Assembly: GCF_001187845.1 (NCBI RefSeq)
Contig: NZ_CP012160.1
Location: forward strand, 2,542,001 to 2,606,000
Reading direction: 5' to 3'
From: Octadecabacter temperatus
GTDB lineage: Bacteria > Pseudomonadota > Alphaproteobacteria > Rhodobacterales > Rhodobacteraceae
Length of the DNA stretch: 64,000 bases
Shown: positions 30,003 to 39,046 of the stretch, one piece after another
Position numbering within the stretch: the first letter of the stretch is position 1
How the letters are laid out: each line of letters opens with the position of its first letter
Translations under genes and position numbers: made by a program
The notes under the pieces: generated by a model
What the model was told of the DNA's origin: nothing
Databases searched by the model: none
Seen by the model: the letters and a program-made list of their open reading frames with translations, nothing else

Positions 30003-32005
30003 CAGGTTGCCTCCCTTTGCATTTGGGCTCTTGCGACATCGATGATTGCGTCGAGTGCCGCCGGATCGCGCATGGCACCCCGATTGGCTGCAGTTTCAGC
30101 ATCGGCCCCCATCAAGATACGCTTTACCGGAACTTCCAGTTTTTTACCGCTGATCGTGTAAGGAATGGAGGAGACTGCCAACATTTGATCTGGAACATGG
30201 CGCGGCGAGGCCTCACTGCGCAGGCGCTTGACCAGATTTGTCTGCAATTCTTCCGTCAACGCGCAGCCATCGGCGATTTGCAGAAACAAGAGCATCGTTG
30301 AACGATCGCCATCTTCTACGTTCACGACAAGGCAATCTTCGACATCAGGGTTGGCTTCAACCACATCATAAATTTCGGCCGTGCCAATCCGAACCCCGCC
30401 ACGGTTAAGCGTCGCGTCGGATCGGCCCAAGATGCGCGACGTGCCGTCGCCATGGGTTAAAAACAGATCACCTTGACGCCACATCCCAGGGAAGTCGTCA
30501 AAATAGGCAGCGCGTAGTCGGGATTTATCTGGGTCGTCCAGAAAACCGACGGGCATTGACGGCATCGGTTGGCGAATAATCAGCTCACCCACTTCACAAT
30601 TCAGTACCTCGCCCTGATCGGACATCGAAACCGCATCGGTGCCCAGCCAAATACACTGAAACTCTCCAGCATAACTTGGAACATCAGGGCAGAAACCAAC
30701 GAAACAGGTAAAGATGTCTGTTCCGCCCGAAGCCGTGACCATTTGTGCGCCACGTCCAATATTTTGGGCGGCCCATTCCATGCTCTCAGGAGCGGCGGGG
30801 GATGCACCAAAGATCACCATTTTCAGAGCAGTCAGATCAAAGCGGTCATTTGGGGCATCGCCGACTTGGATGCGGTTCGCAACAAAGGCCGAGCTCACTC
30901 CTAAAACGGTGGTGCCGCTGGTTTCGGTGAACTTCCAGAATGGAGCCGCTTCATCCATTAGCGGATTTCCATCGTAAAGCCCGATCCCGGCCCCAGTTCC
31001 AAGGGCGCCAATCACCATAAACCAAACCATCCAACCTGTGGTGGTGAAAAATGTATAAACGTCGCCTGGCCCCATATCGCCATGCAGCGCGTTCATTTTG
31101 AACGCTTCTAGCGTCAATCCACCATGGCCATGCAGAATGCCCTTTGGCTTGCCGGTCGTACCTGATGAAAATGCCGCAAGCAGAGGATGGGCAAAGGGAA
31201 CCGATGCGTATTCAAATGGCGCGTCGCCGCCCGCGTTAATGGCATCGTCCCAAGAAATTGAATGGCGGTCGAATGGGTTAGCGGTCGCTTTCGCTGACGG
31301 AACATGCACAACAGTGCCAATGGACGGCAAATCCGACAAAATGGCATTTACTACGTCCTGGCGATCGAAGAATTTACCGCCGTAGTTATAGCTATCCACT
31401 GTGATCAACACATTGGGCTTAAATGCTCCAAAGCGACTGAGCGTCGCGTCGACCCCGAAATCTGGCGAAACACTGGTCCATGTTGCTCCAAGCGCCGCGC
31501 AGGCAAGGAATGCCACAACGGCTTCAGGCGTATTGGTGAGGTAGGCGGCAACTCGGCTGTCTTTGCCAACGCCTTGGGACGCTAAATAGGCCGCAAAGTC
31601 TCGGACTTGATTAGACAGCTCCGCCCGAGTGATCTTTCGGGTAACGCCTGCTTCATTAGACGCATGAATGGCGACAGAATTGGGATCAAAACCTTTGTCG
31701 CGAAGCATATGCGCCGCGAAATTGACTTCGGCACTGTCAAACCATGAAACATCCGGCATAACACCTTCGCTCAAGACACGTGAATAGGGTACGGCACTCT
31801 CGATCTCAAAGTAGTCGTAAAAATCGGCCCAAAAATCCGAAAGATTGCTGATCGACCACGCCTGCAAAGAGGCATAGTCAGGCAAGGGAATGTTGCGCCG
31901 ATCCGCGACCCATTCCCTGAACTGCGTCATCTGGGATTTTGGTTCAGAAGGATCAGGCTGCCAAATACAGGCGCCGCGCTGAGGGGATGGGTCTGGCAAT
32001 GACAT
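30002..32005 (-). CDS. Acetoacetate--CoA ligase-like acyl-CoA synthetase
   Basis: ATP-dependent CoA ligase of the ANL superfamily, 667 residues, matching acetoacetyl-CoA synthetases in length and motifs. The ATG at 32005 gives MSLPDPSPQRGACIWQPDP. AMP-binding motif SSGTTGKPKGILHGHGG lies near 275, FTTTGWMVW near 325, GRSDATLNRGGVRIG near 530, and the catalytic Lys region SGKKLEVPVKRIL near 620. The N-terminal extension with FWADFYDYFEIE is typical of the AACS/ACS group. Related 3-oxoacids other than acetoacetate are possible given the TRAP and cupin partners. Confidence 0.92.
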   Translation of the reverse strand: MSLPDPSPQRGACIWQPDPSEPKSQMTQFREWVADRRNIPLPDYASLQAWSISNLSDFWADFYDYFEIESAVPYSRVLSEGVMPDVSWFDSAEVNFAAHMLRDKGFDPNSVAIHASNEAGVTRKITRAELSNQVRDFAAYLASQGVGKDSRVAAYLTNTPEAVVAFLACAALGATWTSVSPDFGVDATLSRFGAFKPNVLITVDSYNYGGKFFDRQDVVNAILSDLPSIGTVVHVPSAKATANPFDRHSISWDDAINAGGDAPFEYASVPFAHPLLAAFSSGTTGKPKGILHGHGGLTLEAFKMNALHGDMGPGDVYTFFTTTGWMVWFMVIGALGTGAGIGLYDGNPLMDEAAPFWKFTETSGTTVLGVSSAFVANRIQVGDAPNDRFDLTALKMVIFGASPAAPESMEWAAQNIGRGAQMVTASGGTDIFTCFVGFCPDVPSYAGEFQCIWLGTDAVSMSDQGEVLNCEVGELIIRQPMPSMPVGFLDDPDKSRLRAAYFDDFPGMWRQGDLFLTHGDGTSRILGRSDATLNRGGVRIGTAEIYDVVEANPDVEDCLVVNVEDGDRSTMLLFLQIADGCALTEELQTNLVKRLRSEASPRHVPDQMLAVSSIPYTISGKKLEVPVKRILMGADAETAANRGAMRDPAALDAIIDVARAQMQREAT

Positions 32006-32027
32006 GCGCAATCTCCGGTACAGAAAA

Positions 32028-32576
32028 TTACGCGAGTTCGCGGTCAACCAGCACGCCCAAACAGATCGCTGTTTCGTCACCAACAGCCTCCCAGGCATGG
32101 TTCGTGCCGCGCTGAATCACCACATCACCGGGTTTCAGTTCAACCTCACCATCTTCCATGATCAATTTGATGCGCCCCTTGAATACGGCGACAACATCCA
32201 TCGTTTTCGTCAAGTGCATGCCTGGATGGCTGTCAACATTCACACGTGAACCGTGACCACCCATCGCATCAAAGGCTTCATTGAGCGATTCAAGTTGATC
32301 TTCAGCCGAGACATCTTTGCCGAACGGTGCGATCGAAAACCACCGAACCCGAACACCATTTGCAGGGGGCGCAAGGACAACATCGCCCTTTGCAACGTCT
32401 TCGTGATTTGTGCGCACGATCGTCGCGCCTTCATCGTTCCACGCCTCGTACAATCCGATGGTGCCATTTTCGAGCACCTCGGCCGGGCCGTCATCGATTG
32501 CGATGATAGATTTACCGCTCGTGTTATTTCCAGTGATGACTCGGCGTAGGCCCTCGGCGATTTCCAATGCAGACAT
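32028..32576 (-). CDS. Cupin-domain protein
   Basis: First gene of the operon, 182 residues, with GGGAGGAATATT ahead of the ATG at 32576. A cupin barrel occupies about 100-175 (HPGMHLTKTMDVVAVFKG, then GDVVIQRGTNHAWEAVG). His residues in both motifs could bind a metal, but the usual HxH pair is incomplete. Small single-domain cupins act as isomerases, decarboxylases, oxygenases or sensors, so the role stays open. Its position before the CoA ligase suggests processing or sensing of the imported acid. I see no signal peptide. Confidence 0.85.
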   Translation of the reverse strand: MSALEIAEGLRRVITGNNTSGKSIIAIDDGPAEVLENGTIGLYEAWNDEGATIVRTNHEDVAKGDVVLAPPANGVRVRWFSIAPFGKDVSAEDQLESLNEAFDAMGGHGSRVNVDSHPGMHLTKTMDVVAVFKGRIKLIMEDGEVELKPGDVVIQRGTNHAWEAVGDETAICLGVLVDRELA

Positions 32577-32638
32577 AATATTCCTCCCAAAAAATCCAAT
32601 GCTCAACCGCATCTCCCGTGCGGCAGTTCGACTCGTAT

Positions 32639-32677
32639 TTAAACAATGTTTAAGAATTTGTCAACAATGCCTAAAAT
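32639..32677. promoter_or_regulatory. Probable TetR operator: palindrome plus a degenerate second copy
   Basis: TTAAACA-A-TGTTTAA (32639-32653) is a perfect 7-bp inverted repeat. A second, degraded copy with AACAATG begins 21 bases later (32663), two helical turns away. It lies between the divergent cupin and TetR starts, the expected position for an autoregulating TetR repressor. Confidence 0.65.
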
Positions 32678-32733
32678 CTTTACAACGATGCATGACCGCC
32701 ATAAGCATGCCGAGATAGGTATTGAGTGAACCA

Positions 32734-33417
32734 ATGGACAAAAGCACTGCCAAACGGCAACGAAGCAAAACCTCGACTTCGGTAGGGGCGACCAAAACGG
32801 CAATTCTAAACACCGCAGAACGTGTTTTCGCGACCGAAGGGTTGTTAGAAGTTTCGCTGCGTCAAGTAGCACGAGAAGCCGGCGTGGATCCTGCGTCGAT
32901 TACATATCACTACGGCAGCAAGGAAGATGTGTTGGCCGCCGCGATTGCACGTAGATACGAAATGCTACGCGGCCGGCGTATGTCAGCACTGAACGACGCG
33001 CTCGCTCGGACAAAGAACAAACCTTCGGCGCGGGACGTGCTTGATGCAATGTTCAGACCCTGGCTTGAATACAGCCTCAGCGAAGATCCGGGATGGCGTC
33101 ACTATTCCAAATTGATCGCTGGAATGATGACGACACCCCGCATCACAGAAATCATTGGAGACCTTGCCGGAGTTTGGGAACACACCCAAATCAACGCACT
33201 TCGCCTCGCGCACCCTGAAGCAAATGACGAACAAATCATGCGTGCCCTGACATTGACGCTGGGTACAAGTTTCTTTTTCTTTTCAGAAACGAAACGAATT
33301 GACGTTATGTCTGGAGGTAGATTTCGCGCAGACGACCTCAACCATGGATACCCACAGTTTCTAGACTTTGTGTCAGCTGGGTTCGAAGCCGCTGTGAAAT
33401 CAGAGCTTGGCAATTAG
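32734..33417 (+). CDS. TetR/AcrR-family transcriptional regulator
   Basis: 227-residue regulator. The ATG at 32734 (MDKSTAKRQRSKTSTS) is chosen over a TTG four codons earlier. The HTH lies at about residues 25-70 (VSLRQVAREAGVDPASITYHYGSKEDVLAAAI). The C-terminal domain (WLEYSLSEDPGWRHYSKLIA) is the ligand and dimer part and is unlike well-known subfamilies. It is divergent from the seven-gene cupin-to-GST operon, with a palindromic operator between, so it most likely represses that operon and itself. The inducer may be the acid or its CoA ester. Confidence 0.92.
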   Translation: MDKSTAKRQRSKTSTSVGATKTAILNTAERVFATEGLLEVSLRQVAREAGVDPASITYHYGSKEDVLAAAIARRYEMLRGRRMSALNDALARTKNKPSARDVLDAMFRPWLEYSLSEDPGWRHYSKLIAGMMTTPRITEIIGDLAGVWEHTQINALRLAHPEANDEQIMRALTLTLGTSFFFFSETKRIDVMSGGRFRADDLNHGYPQFLDFVSAGFEAAVKSELGN

Positions 33418-33636
33418 CGTTTCTATGTAAGGCGTTTGCCAGGTGTGTGTTCTTGACAATTACAGCGGGCAGTCGCTGCCTTGAGGTCTGTCAAAGTCAG
33501 AAACGACCACGCTGCGGCAGCCCAACCATCCAAGATGCTACATGTGACCGCCAATGTCTGCTTTGGGGGAGTTGCAGCGCAGCATCAAGCTTCAACGCCA
33601 TGGTCGGCTTTGGGCCCGAAGCGGTTCCGGTAATAC

Positions 33637-33666
33637 GGGCGGAAAGCGGCCCTTCGCTGCGGGTGC
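33637..33666 (-). repeat. Dispersed intergenic repeat, copy 3 (inverse orientation)
   Basis: On the minus strand it reads the same 30-base unit as 24843-24872, with two differences by eye. Its core is CCGCAGCGAAGGGCCGC. Confidence 0.65.
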
Positions 33667-33713
33667 AAAGTATAGGCTCAGCGTATGAGCAAGCAGACGT
33701 TCGGCAGCACGTG

Positions 33714-33749
33714 GCACTTTCAACCGCAGCGAATGGCGGCTTTGAGCCC
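33714..33749 (+). repeat. Dispersed intergenic repeat, copy 4
   Basis: GCAC followed by CCGCAGCGAATGGCGGC and TTTGAGCCC. It lies 48 bases from the inverse copy 3, so the two form a loose inverted pair. Confidence 0.55.
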
Positions 33750-34021
33750 AATTCGACCGTTTCTGAGAGTTGAACAGAGGTCTGCTTTCGTTGAGCTAAC
33801 AGGACACAGGTCGCGCGACTTCCCATCTTGCTCAGGGGCCAATTGGACTGTCCCACCATTAGTCCGAATTCATAAAGGCAGGGTCAAAGGTACATCTTAA
33901 CAAATTACTTGCAGGGGAAGGTAACTCATACATACTCTCGGAAGCTGGATAGCTCCCCTTGCTGCGATTGAGGAGCAACTCAAAGGCTGCTGCGACGGGC
34001 TAACAACTGGAAAGCAAATCT

Positions 34022-34984
34022 GTGTCGAAAACCACAAGGCCGACAAAGGAACGCAAACTGGAGCTGGCTGCACGGGCAGCTTGGCTTTATTATATTGCAG
34101 GCAACGACCAGAGCGAGATTGCGGACAAGCTTCAGATATCTCGCCATTCGGTGCAACGTCTCGTAGCGACAGCGGTCCGCGAGAAACTCATAAAATTTCG
34201 CGTTGAACATAACTCGGTCGATTGCATCGAACTTGCCGAGAGACTGCGCGAAAAGTTTTCTCTCACCTTCACCGACGTGGCGCCGCATTATCCCAGTCTC
34301 GCAGACACCGAGATCGCCATTGCCGGCTTAGCGGCCGCGAAGATCGAAGACCTTCTGACGCCGAAAAAACCGGTGACCATTTCCATTGGAACGGGACGCA
34401 CACTGCGGGCCGCGGTCGATGAGGTAAGCAGCTTGGAACGCCCTGACCACAAGATTGTCTCCATGGTTGGGAACGTCACACGGGACGGGCGCGCCAGTGG
34501 CTTTGATGTAGCAATGCGTCTCGCCGATCGGATCGGAGCGCAATGTTATCCACTCCTCACTCCGGTGCTCGCCAACAGCCTCGAGGAGCGCGATCTTCTT
34601 CGTTCGCAACGGGCGTTTCAAATGGTCCATGATCTTGTTCGGGAATCGAAAGTGTCTTTCTTAGGTCTGGGAGAGGTTGAATCACAGGCACCCATATACA
34701 AGGATCGTTTTGTTAATCGCGACGAGCTCGATGAGTTGATCAGCACCGGCACGGTCGGAGAAATGATTGGCTGGTCCTTCGATGAGGAGGGCGCAATCTG
34801 TCCCAAGGGCACAAATGCTCGTGTCGCCAGCATTCCACTTGAAGTTCCGCCCAATCGCCTGACCATTGCCGTTGCCGGAGGTCGCGCCAAGCACGGGGCC
34901 ATTGCAGCCGCATTGCGAGGCGGATTGATTAACGGCCTAATTACAGACGAAGATACCGCGCGGGTTTTGCTGCAGGCGAAATAG
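34022..34984 (+). CDS. SorC/DeoR-family sugar-binding transcriptional regulator
   Basis: 320-residue regulator with a GTG start at 34022. The HTH is at about residues 20-60 (YYIAGNDQSEIADKLQISRHSVQRLV). The SorC sugar-phosphate-binding domain follows at about 65-315, with TISIGTGRTLRAAVDE, VSFLGLGEVE and GRAKHGAIAAALRGGLINGL (the last is typical). SorC proteins sense phosphorylated sugars and work as tetramers (family knowledge). It converges with the ABC importer operon, whose promoter region holds four phased TGCA sites. It is the likely regulator of that importer. Confidence 0.92.
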   Translation: MSKTTRPTKERKLELAARAAWLYYIAGNDQSEIADKLQISRHSVQRLVATAVREKLIKFRVEHNSVDCIELAERLREKFSLTFTDVAPHYPSLADTEIAIAGLAAAKIEDLLTPKKPVTISIGTGRTLRAAVDEVSSLERPDHKIVSMVGNVTRDGRASGFDVAMRLADRIGAQCYPLLTPVLANSLEERDLLRSQRAFQMVHDLVRESKVSFLGLGEVESQAPIYKDRFVNRDELDELISTGTVGEMIGWSFDEEGAICPKGTNARVASIPLEVPPNRLTIAVAGGRAKHGAIAAALRGGLINGLITDEDTARVLLQAK

Positions 34985-35012
34985 GCACATCCGCCTGCAA
35001 CAAGGGAGCCTC

Positions 35013-35045
35013 AACTCAGTCCGGAAAAGTTTATTCCGGCGAGTT
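35013..35045. terminator. Bidirectional hairpin between the SorC gene and the ABC importer operon
   Basis: CCGGAA-AAGTTTA-TTCCGG, flanked by AACTC/GAGTT that extend the stem with a small bulge. It contains the stop of the ATPase gene and lies 29 bases after the SorC stop. No strong T-run. Confidence 0.55.
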
Positions 35046-36143
35046 GGGGATAACGTGGGCCCGGCTTTCTTGGAACCGGATGCCGACTTTAGAGCCTTCG
35101 GTTGGCAGTTCTATGCCCCCGCTCGAATCCAATGTTGCCAATGCAGTTTGTCCACCGACTTCGATCAAGCATTCCGTGTGCGTTCCCAAAAATTCAGAGC
35201 CGCGAACGATGCCGTGAACGGAACTTTCGCTTTCCGGCACAATCTCCAAATGCTCTTGCCGGATCACAAGCAAAACATTGTCACTCTGTTCGCTGCCGGG
35301 AGCCCATGAGCCGATATTGAATGTGCCGCCGCTGAACTCAACGACGAGCCCATCTGACTTTCGCTCAAGCACGCGTGCTGGGAAGAAGTTCGCGCTGCCA
35401 ACGAAGTCTGCGACAAATCTATTGTCCGGCCGTTGGTAGATATCTTGCGGCGTTCCGACTTGCATAACCTGCCCAGAGGACATGACTGCAATGCGATCCG
35501 ACAAGCTCATCGCTTCACTTTGATCGTGGGTAACATAGATTACCGTGGGTCGCAGACGCTGGTGCACCCGTCTGATCTCAGCGCGGACCTGAACGCGCAG
35601 GCGCGCATCCAAGTTTGACAGCGGCTCATCGAACAAAAGAACTCTTGGATCGGACACCAATGCCCGCGCCAAAGCGACACGTTGCTGCTGGCCGCCGCTG
35701 AGCTGAGCTGGGGAGCGATCCGCAAGATGGCCTAGACCAACGAGAGAGAGCATCTCCTCGACACTCGCTTTTGTTTCAGCCTTAGGTCTTTTCCTAAGCG
35801 TTTGACTGTAGGCGACATTGTCGAAGACCGTTTTATGCGGGAAAAGGGCATAGCTTTGAAAGACAAGGCCGATGTTGCGCTTGTATGGCGGAAGTTCATT
35901 TACACGCTCCCCCCCAATCGAAATCTCACCGCGCGTTGGCTGCTCTAGGCCTGCGACCATCCTCAAGATGGTGGTCTTGCCGCATCCAGATGGGCCAAGT
36001 AGCGAAACGAATTCGCCCGGTGCTACATCCAAGGATATCTTGTTTACAGCCGTTACCATTCCACCATCTGGCGCTTGGAATTCCTTTTCCAAGTCTACGA
36101 GTCGAAGGTCGTTACCCTGTGTTGTTGAGGTTTCCATGCTCAT
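35031..36143 (-). CDS. ABC importer ATP-binding protein (AfuC/FbpC/PotA type)
   Basis: Cytoplasmic ATPase of 370 residues. Walker A is GPSGCGKTTILRMVAGLE, Q-loop VFQSYALFPHKTVFDN, signature LSGGQQQRVALARAL, Walker B VLLFDEPLSNLDARL, and switch VTHDQSEA. A TOBE domain occupies about 275-365. The gene starts five bases after the permease. Sequence alone cannot separate Fe(III), polyamine, thiamine, phosphonate and sugar-phosphate members of this subfamily. The SorC regulator and HAD phosphatase beside it favour a phosphorylated sugar. No Fur-type box was noticed. Confidence 0.92.
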   Translation of the reverse strand: MSMETSTTQGNDLRLVDLEKEFQAPDGGMVTAVNKISLDVAPGEFVSLLGPSGCGKTTILRMVAGLEQPTRGEISIGGERVNELPPYKRNIGLVFQSYALFPHKTVFDNVAYSQTLRKRPKAETKASVEEMLSLVGLGHLADRSPAQLSGGQQQRVALARALVSDPRVLLFDEPLSNLDARLRVQVRAEIRRVHQRLRPTVIYVTHDQSEAMSLSDRIAVMSSGQVMQVGTPQDIYQRPDNRFVADFVGSANFFPARVLERKSDGLVVEFSGGTFNIGSWAPGSEQSDNVLLVIRQEHLEIVPESESSVHGIVRGSEFLGTHTECLIEVGGQTALATLDSSGGIELPTEGSKVGIRFQESRAHVIPNSPE

Positions 36144-36148
36144 AGCCC

Positions 36149-37807
36149 CTATGATGTTTTTTGCCGCTCAATGAAGCGGAACAAGATTATGTTTATTGCA
36201 ACGACGATCACGACGAGGACCACTGCGAATGCTGACGCCACGCTAATTCTCCCCGTTTCGATCTCTGACAGCATTGCCGCCGTGACCAGTGTCCAATTTG
36301 CGGACACGACAAAAATCACCGCGCTGAGAGACGTTATGTTTCGAGTGAACATATAAATGATACTTGCGACGAAGCTGGTCCGGATCAAAGGTGCAGTGAT
36401 GCGGGCAAAGGTTTGGAACCTGTTCGCACCAAGGGTCAGCGATGCCTCATCAATTGCTACATCAATTTGTCCAATGGCGGCGACAGACATTCGCAAACCG
36501 AAAGGCATCGTGCGCACAATAAACAAAAGTATGATGATAAGCGCCGTCCCCGAAATGATCAGCGGGGGCTTGTTGAAGGCAATGGCAAAGGCAATACCAA
36601 TAACAACGCCGGGCACAGCCATTGGTATCATGCTTAGAAAGTCGATCATGCCCCGCCCTTTAACCGGCACACGTTGCACCATGTACCCGATCGCAAGACT
36701 AAGCACACCGCCAAAGACCGCAGCGATTGAAGCAAGGAAGAAGGTATCTTGCAGCGCCCTTAGGCCCAAGTTTCCCGCCCCGAAAACAGCTCGGAAATGG
36801 TCTAAGGTTGGCGTGTAATTAACACCCCAAAGCCGTGTCGATGCCCCGGCTAGGATGGTCAAATAAACGGCCGCAATGATGAGTGCGATGAAGGCGCAGA
36901 AAGCCCACGCCGACCAGACGATACCGCGTTCACCGATAGAGGTTGATGAGCCTGAAGGACGACCGGATACCATGGCGTAGGTTGTGCGTTGTTCCAGTCT
37001 TTTCTGCCAAATAAAGAGCACGACCGCAGGGAAAAGAACCGTAACCGACAGAGCGGCCCCACGAGCGAAGTCAAATTGGCCGACAATTGCGAGATAAATC
37101 TGTGATGACACGACCGTATAGTTACCGCCGATAAGCAGAGCGTTTCCAAGATCTGCCATGGAATAGATAAACAGCAGAAGGAAGGCGCTCGCGATTCCGG
37201 TGACCATAAGCGGCAATGTTACACTGAAGAGCGTCTTGAAGCGATTGGCCCCTAACGTCGATGCAGCCTCCTCTAGCGCAGGATTAAGGCCAAGCAGTAC
37301 GCCACGTAAAAGCAAATAAGCGAATGGGAAAAACCCAAAGATCTGGGCCACAGCCATGCCTTTTAGCCCGTAGATTGCACCTGTGTTCAAACCCAATATT
37401 TCATGGGTTATAAGACCTTGGCGCCCGAAGAGCATAATCACCGCAAGCCCAAATGCAAAAGGCGGTGAGATTGTCGGAACCAGTGCGACGATGTGGAAAA
37501 ATTTCTTTCCGGGTATATTAACTTTGGTGACGGCCAGAGCAAATATCAATGCAATAACTGTCCCAAAGGTAGCAACGATCGCCGCTAGGCGAAACGAATT
37601 TGCGATAACACGGCGATAGTATGCCGTTTCGAAGAGGGAGACGAACTCGCTCAGAGAGAAGCTACCGTTCACAAAGAACGCAGCAATCAAAACCTGAACC
37701 AAGGGATAGGCTATTAAAACGAGGAGCCACACCCATGCAAGTCCGAAGACTGCATAGGTGCTTTTCTCTTCGCGAGTGCCGCCTTGTTTTTGTTTACTTT
37801 TTTTCAT
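36149..37807 (-). CDS. ABC importer permease with two fused membrane domains (AfuB/FbpB type)
   Basis: 552-residue inner-membrane protein with about twelve helices and two EAA loops: EEAASTLGANRFKTLFSVTLP near residue 185 and DEASLTLGANRFQTFARITAP near 460. The duplication marks the Fe(III)/sugar-phosphate/phosphonate group, in which one chain supplies both transmembrane halves. A very basic N-terminus (KKSKQKQGGTREEK) precedes helix 1. It lies 30 bases after the binding-protein gene on the minus strand. Confidence 0.92.
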   Translation of the reverse strand: MKKSKQKQGGTREEKSTYAVFGLAWVWLLVLIAYPLVQVLIAAFFVNGSFSLSEFVSLFETAYYRRVIANSFRLAAIVATFGTVIALIFALAVTKVNIPGKKFFHIVALVPTISPPFAFGLAVIMLFGRQGLITHEILGLNTGAIYGLKGMAVAQIFGFFPFAYLLLRGVLLGLNPALEEAASTLGANRFKTLFSVTLPLMVTGIASAFLLLFIYSMADLGNALLIGGNYTVVSSQIYLAIVGQFDFARGAALSVTVLFPAVVLFIWQKRLEQRTTYAMVSGRPSGSSTSIGERGIVWSAWAFCAFIALIIAAVYLTILAGASTRLWGVNYTPTLDHFRAVFGAGNLGLRALQDTFFLASIAAVFGGVLSLAIGYMVQRVPVKGRGMIDFLSMIPMAVPGVVIGIAFAIAFNKPPLIISGTALIIILLFIVRTMPFGLRMSVAAIGQIDVAIDEASLTLGANRFQTFARITAPLIRTSFVASIIYMFTRNITSLSAVIFVVSANWTLVTAAMLSEIETGRISVASAFAVVLVVIVVAINIILFRFIERQKTS

Positions 37808-37837
37808 GCGACCAACGCTTAAAGTCAGAGTTATAGT

Positions 37838-38863
37838 TTATTCAGCGATCAGGATTTCGTTCTGAAATCTTTCAATCAAACGAGTCTTGTTTGCACCCGC
37901 CCAATCGAAATCATAGTCGATAAGCACCATATCTTCTAAGGCAGAAGCCTCGGCGCGTGGCGACAATTCCGGATTGGTGAAGCTAAGCAGGTGGAAGTGT
38001 TCCTGCATGACCGACTGACCTTCAGCACTTAAGATATAGTCGATGAACATTTGTGCTTCGAGTTGGTCAGGCCCGTCTTTCAGCATCGCCGCTGGTTCAA
38101 GAGCAAAACCTGTACCCTCTGACGGTGTTGACAGTTCCAGATCGAAACCTTGTTGTTGGATCAGGTACGCGTCCTGAAGCATCAAGATGCCAACTAGAAT
38201 TTCGCCTGATCCAGCCATACGGCCCGGTGCGCTACCGCTCTTTGTATACTGAGCGATATTTTCGCTGGCTTGATCCAGGTACTCAAACCCTTCTTCTTCG
38301 CCCATCAGCTGCGCGATTGTGCTGATGTATGCATACGCAGTTCCCGAGGTGGCCGGATTCGCAACAGCGACCAAGCCTTCCAATTCTGGTGCAAGAAGAT
38401 CTTCCCATGATGTGGGAACCTCAATGCCTCTTTCAGCAAGCAGTCCACGGTTGCTGGCGAAGCCGAGATTTGAGGTGTAAAGGCCCGTCCAGTAACCGTC
38501 CGGATCCTTAAACTGGTCGGCGATGTTCTCTGCGGATGGTGAAATGTAAGGCTCTAACAGTCCTTCTTCCTGTGCCACCCGGTAGGAATCGCCGGGGCCG
38601 CCGAACCAAACACTGGCTTGCGGGCGCGCTTGCTCGGCGCGGATTCGGTTTAACGTCTCTCCAGTCGATGCCCGCACATACACGGTCTCGATACCGGTTT
38701 TAGCCTCAAAGGCTTGAGCGACATCACGCACAACATCTTCAAGTGTGCTGCCGTAAACAGTCAGTTGGCCGGTTGCTTCTTGTGCGGTCACTGCGGTGCC
38801 ACTCACAGTAATGGCAAGGCACGCCATAGTGGATAGAACGTTGCGACGTAACATATTTCTCAT
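37838..38863 (-). CDS. ABC importer periplasmic binding protein (AfuA/FbpA type)
   Basis: 341 residues with signal peptide MRNMLRRNVLSTMACLAITVSGTAVTAQ; GGAGGAGAGTCCC precedes the ATG at 38863. Family-1 fold: LTVYGSTLEDVVRDVAQAFE, ETVYVRASTGETLNRI, PQASVWFGGPGDSYRVAQEEG and PSEGTGFALEPAAML. The Tyr-Tyr pair that binds Fe(III) in FbpA is not obvious near the C-terminus, which weakens an iron role. AfuA of Actinobacillus, in the same family, binds hexose phosphates (established). A 2-aminoethylphosphonate or glycerol-phosphate ligand is also possible. It heads the three-gene operon. Confidence 0.9.
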   Translation of the reverse strand: MRNMLRRNVLSTMACLAITVSGTAVTAQEATGQLTVYGSTLEDVVRDVAQAFEAKTGIETVYVRASTGETLNRIRAEQARPQASVWFGGPGDSYRVAQEEGLLEPYISPSAENIADQFKDPDGYWTGLYTSNLGFASNRGLLAERGIEVPTSWEDLLAPELEGLVAVANPATSGTAYAYISTIAQLMGEEEGFEYLDQASENIAQYTKSGSAPGRMAGSGEILVGILMLQDAYLIQQQGFDLELSTPSEGTGFALEPAAMLKDGPDQLEAQMFIDYILSAEGQSVMQEHFHLLSFTNPELSPRAEASALEDMVLIDYDFDWAGANKTRLIERFQNEILIAE

Positions 38864-38957
38864 GGGACTCTCCTCCGTTGATGACATTCAAGAATTCCGT
38901 TGATTGCTTTCAAGAAAAAAATCCTCCCGATTTTCCACTTGACGAATTTCTCAAAAG

Positions 38958-38990
38958 TGCACTTATATGCACATACTGCACATTTATGCG
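38958..38990. promoter_or_regulatory. Four phased TGCA half-sites in the divergent promoter region
   Basis: TGCAC occurs at 38958, 38968 and 38977, and TGCG at 38987, a spacing of 10, 9 and 10 bases. The array lies 95 bases upstream of the importer start and 190 bases upstream of the HAD gene. One protein face would see all four, as expected for a tetrameric SorC regulator. Confidence 0.5.
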
Positions 38991-39046
38991 TAAGTTTTTT
39001 GGGCAGTCAAGAAATAAATGTTGATGTGGGACGCAAAGGCGCCCCG

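Larger units (their letters stand above)
33418..34021. other. 600-base gap packed with decayed repeat modules
   Basis: I see no gene. From about 33550 to 33760 several GCAGCGAA/GGCGGCTTTGAGCCC-type modules occur on both strands. The 120-codon minus frame across them (33497-33859) has a composition like the repeat and no domain, so I do not call it. Confidence 0.65.

Noticed and set aside
33497..33859. 120-codon minus-strand frame in the gap before the SorC gene
   Set aside because: It runs across decayed repeat modules, has no domain, and its composition follows the repeat.
35031..38863. Iron(III) uptake as the role of the importer
   Set aside because: Not excluded, but there is no Fur-type site or siderophore context, and the flanking SorC and HAD genes point to sugar phosphates.
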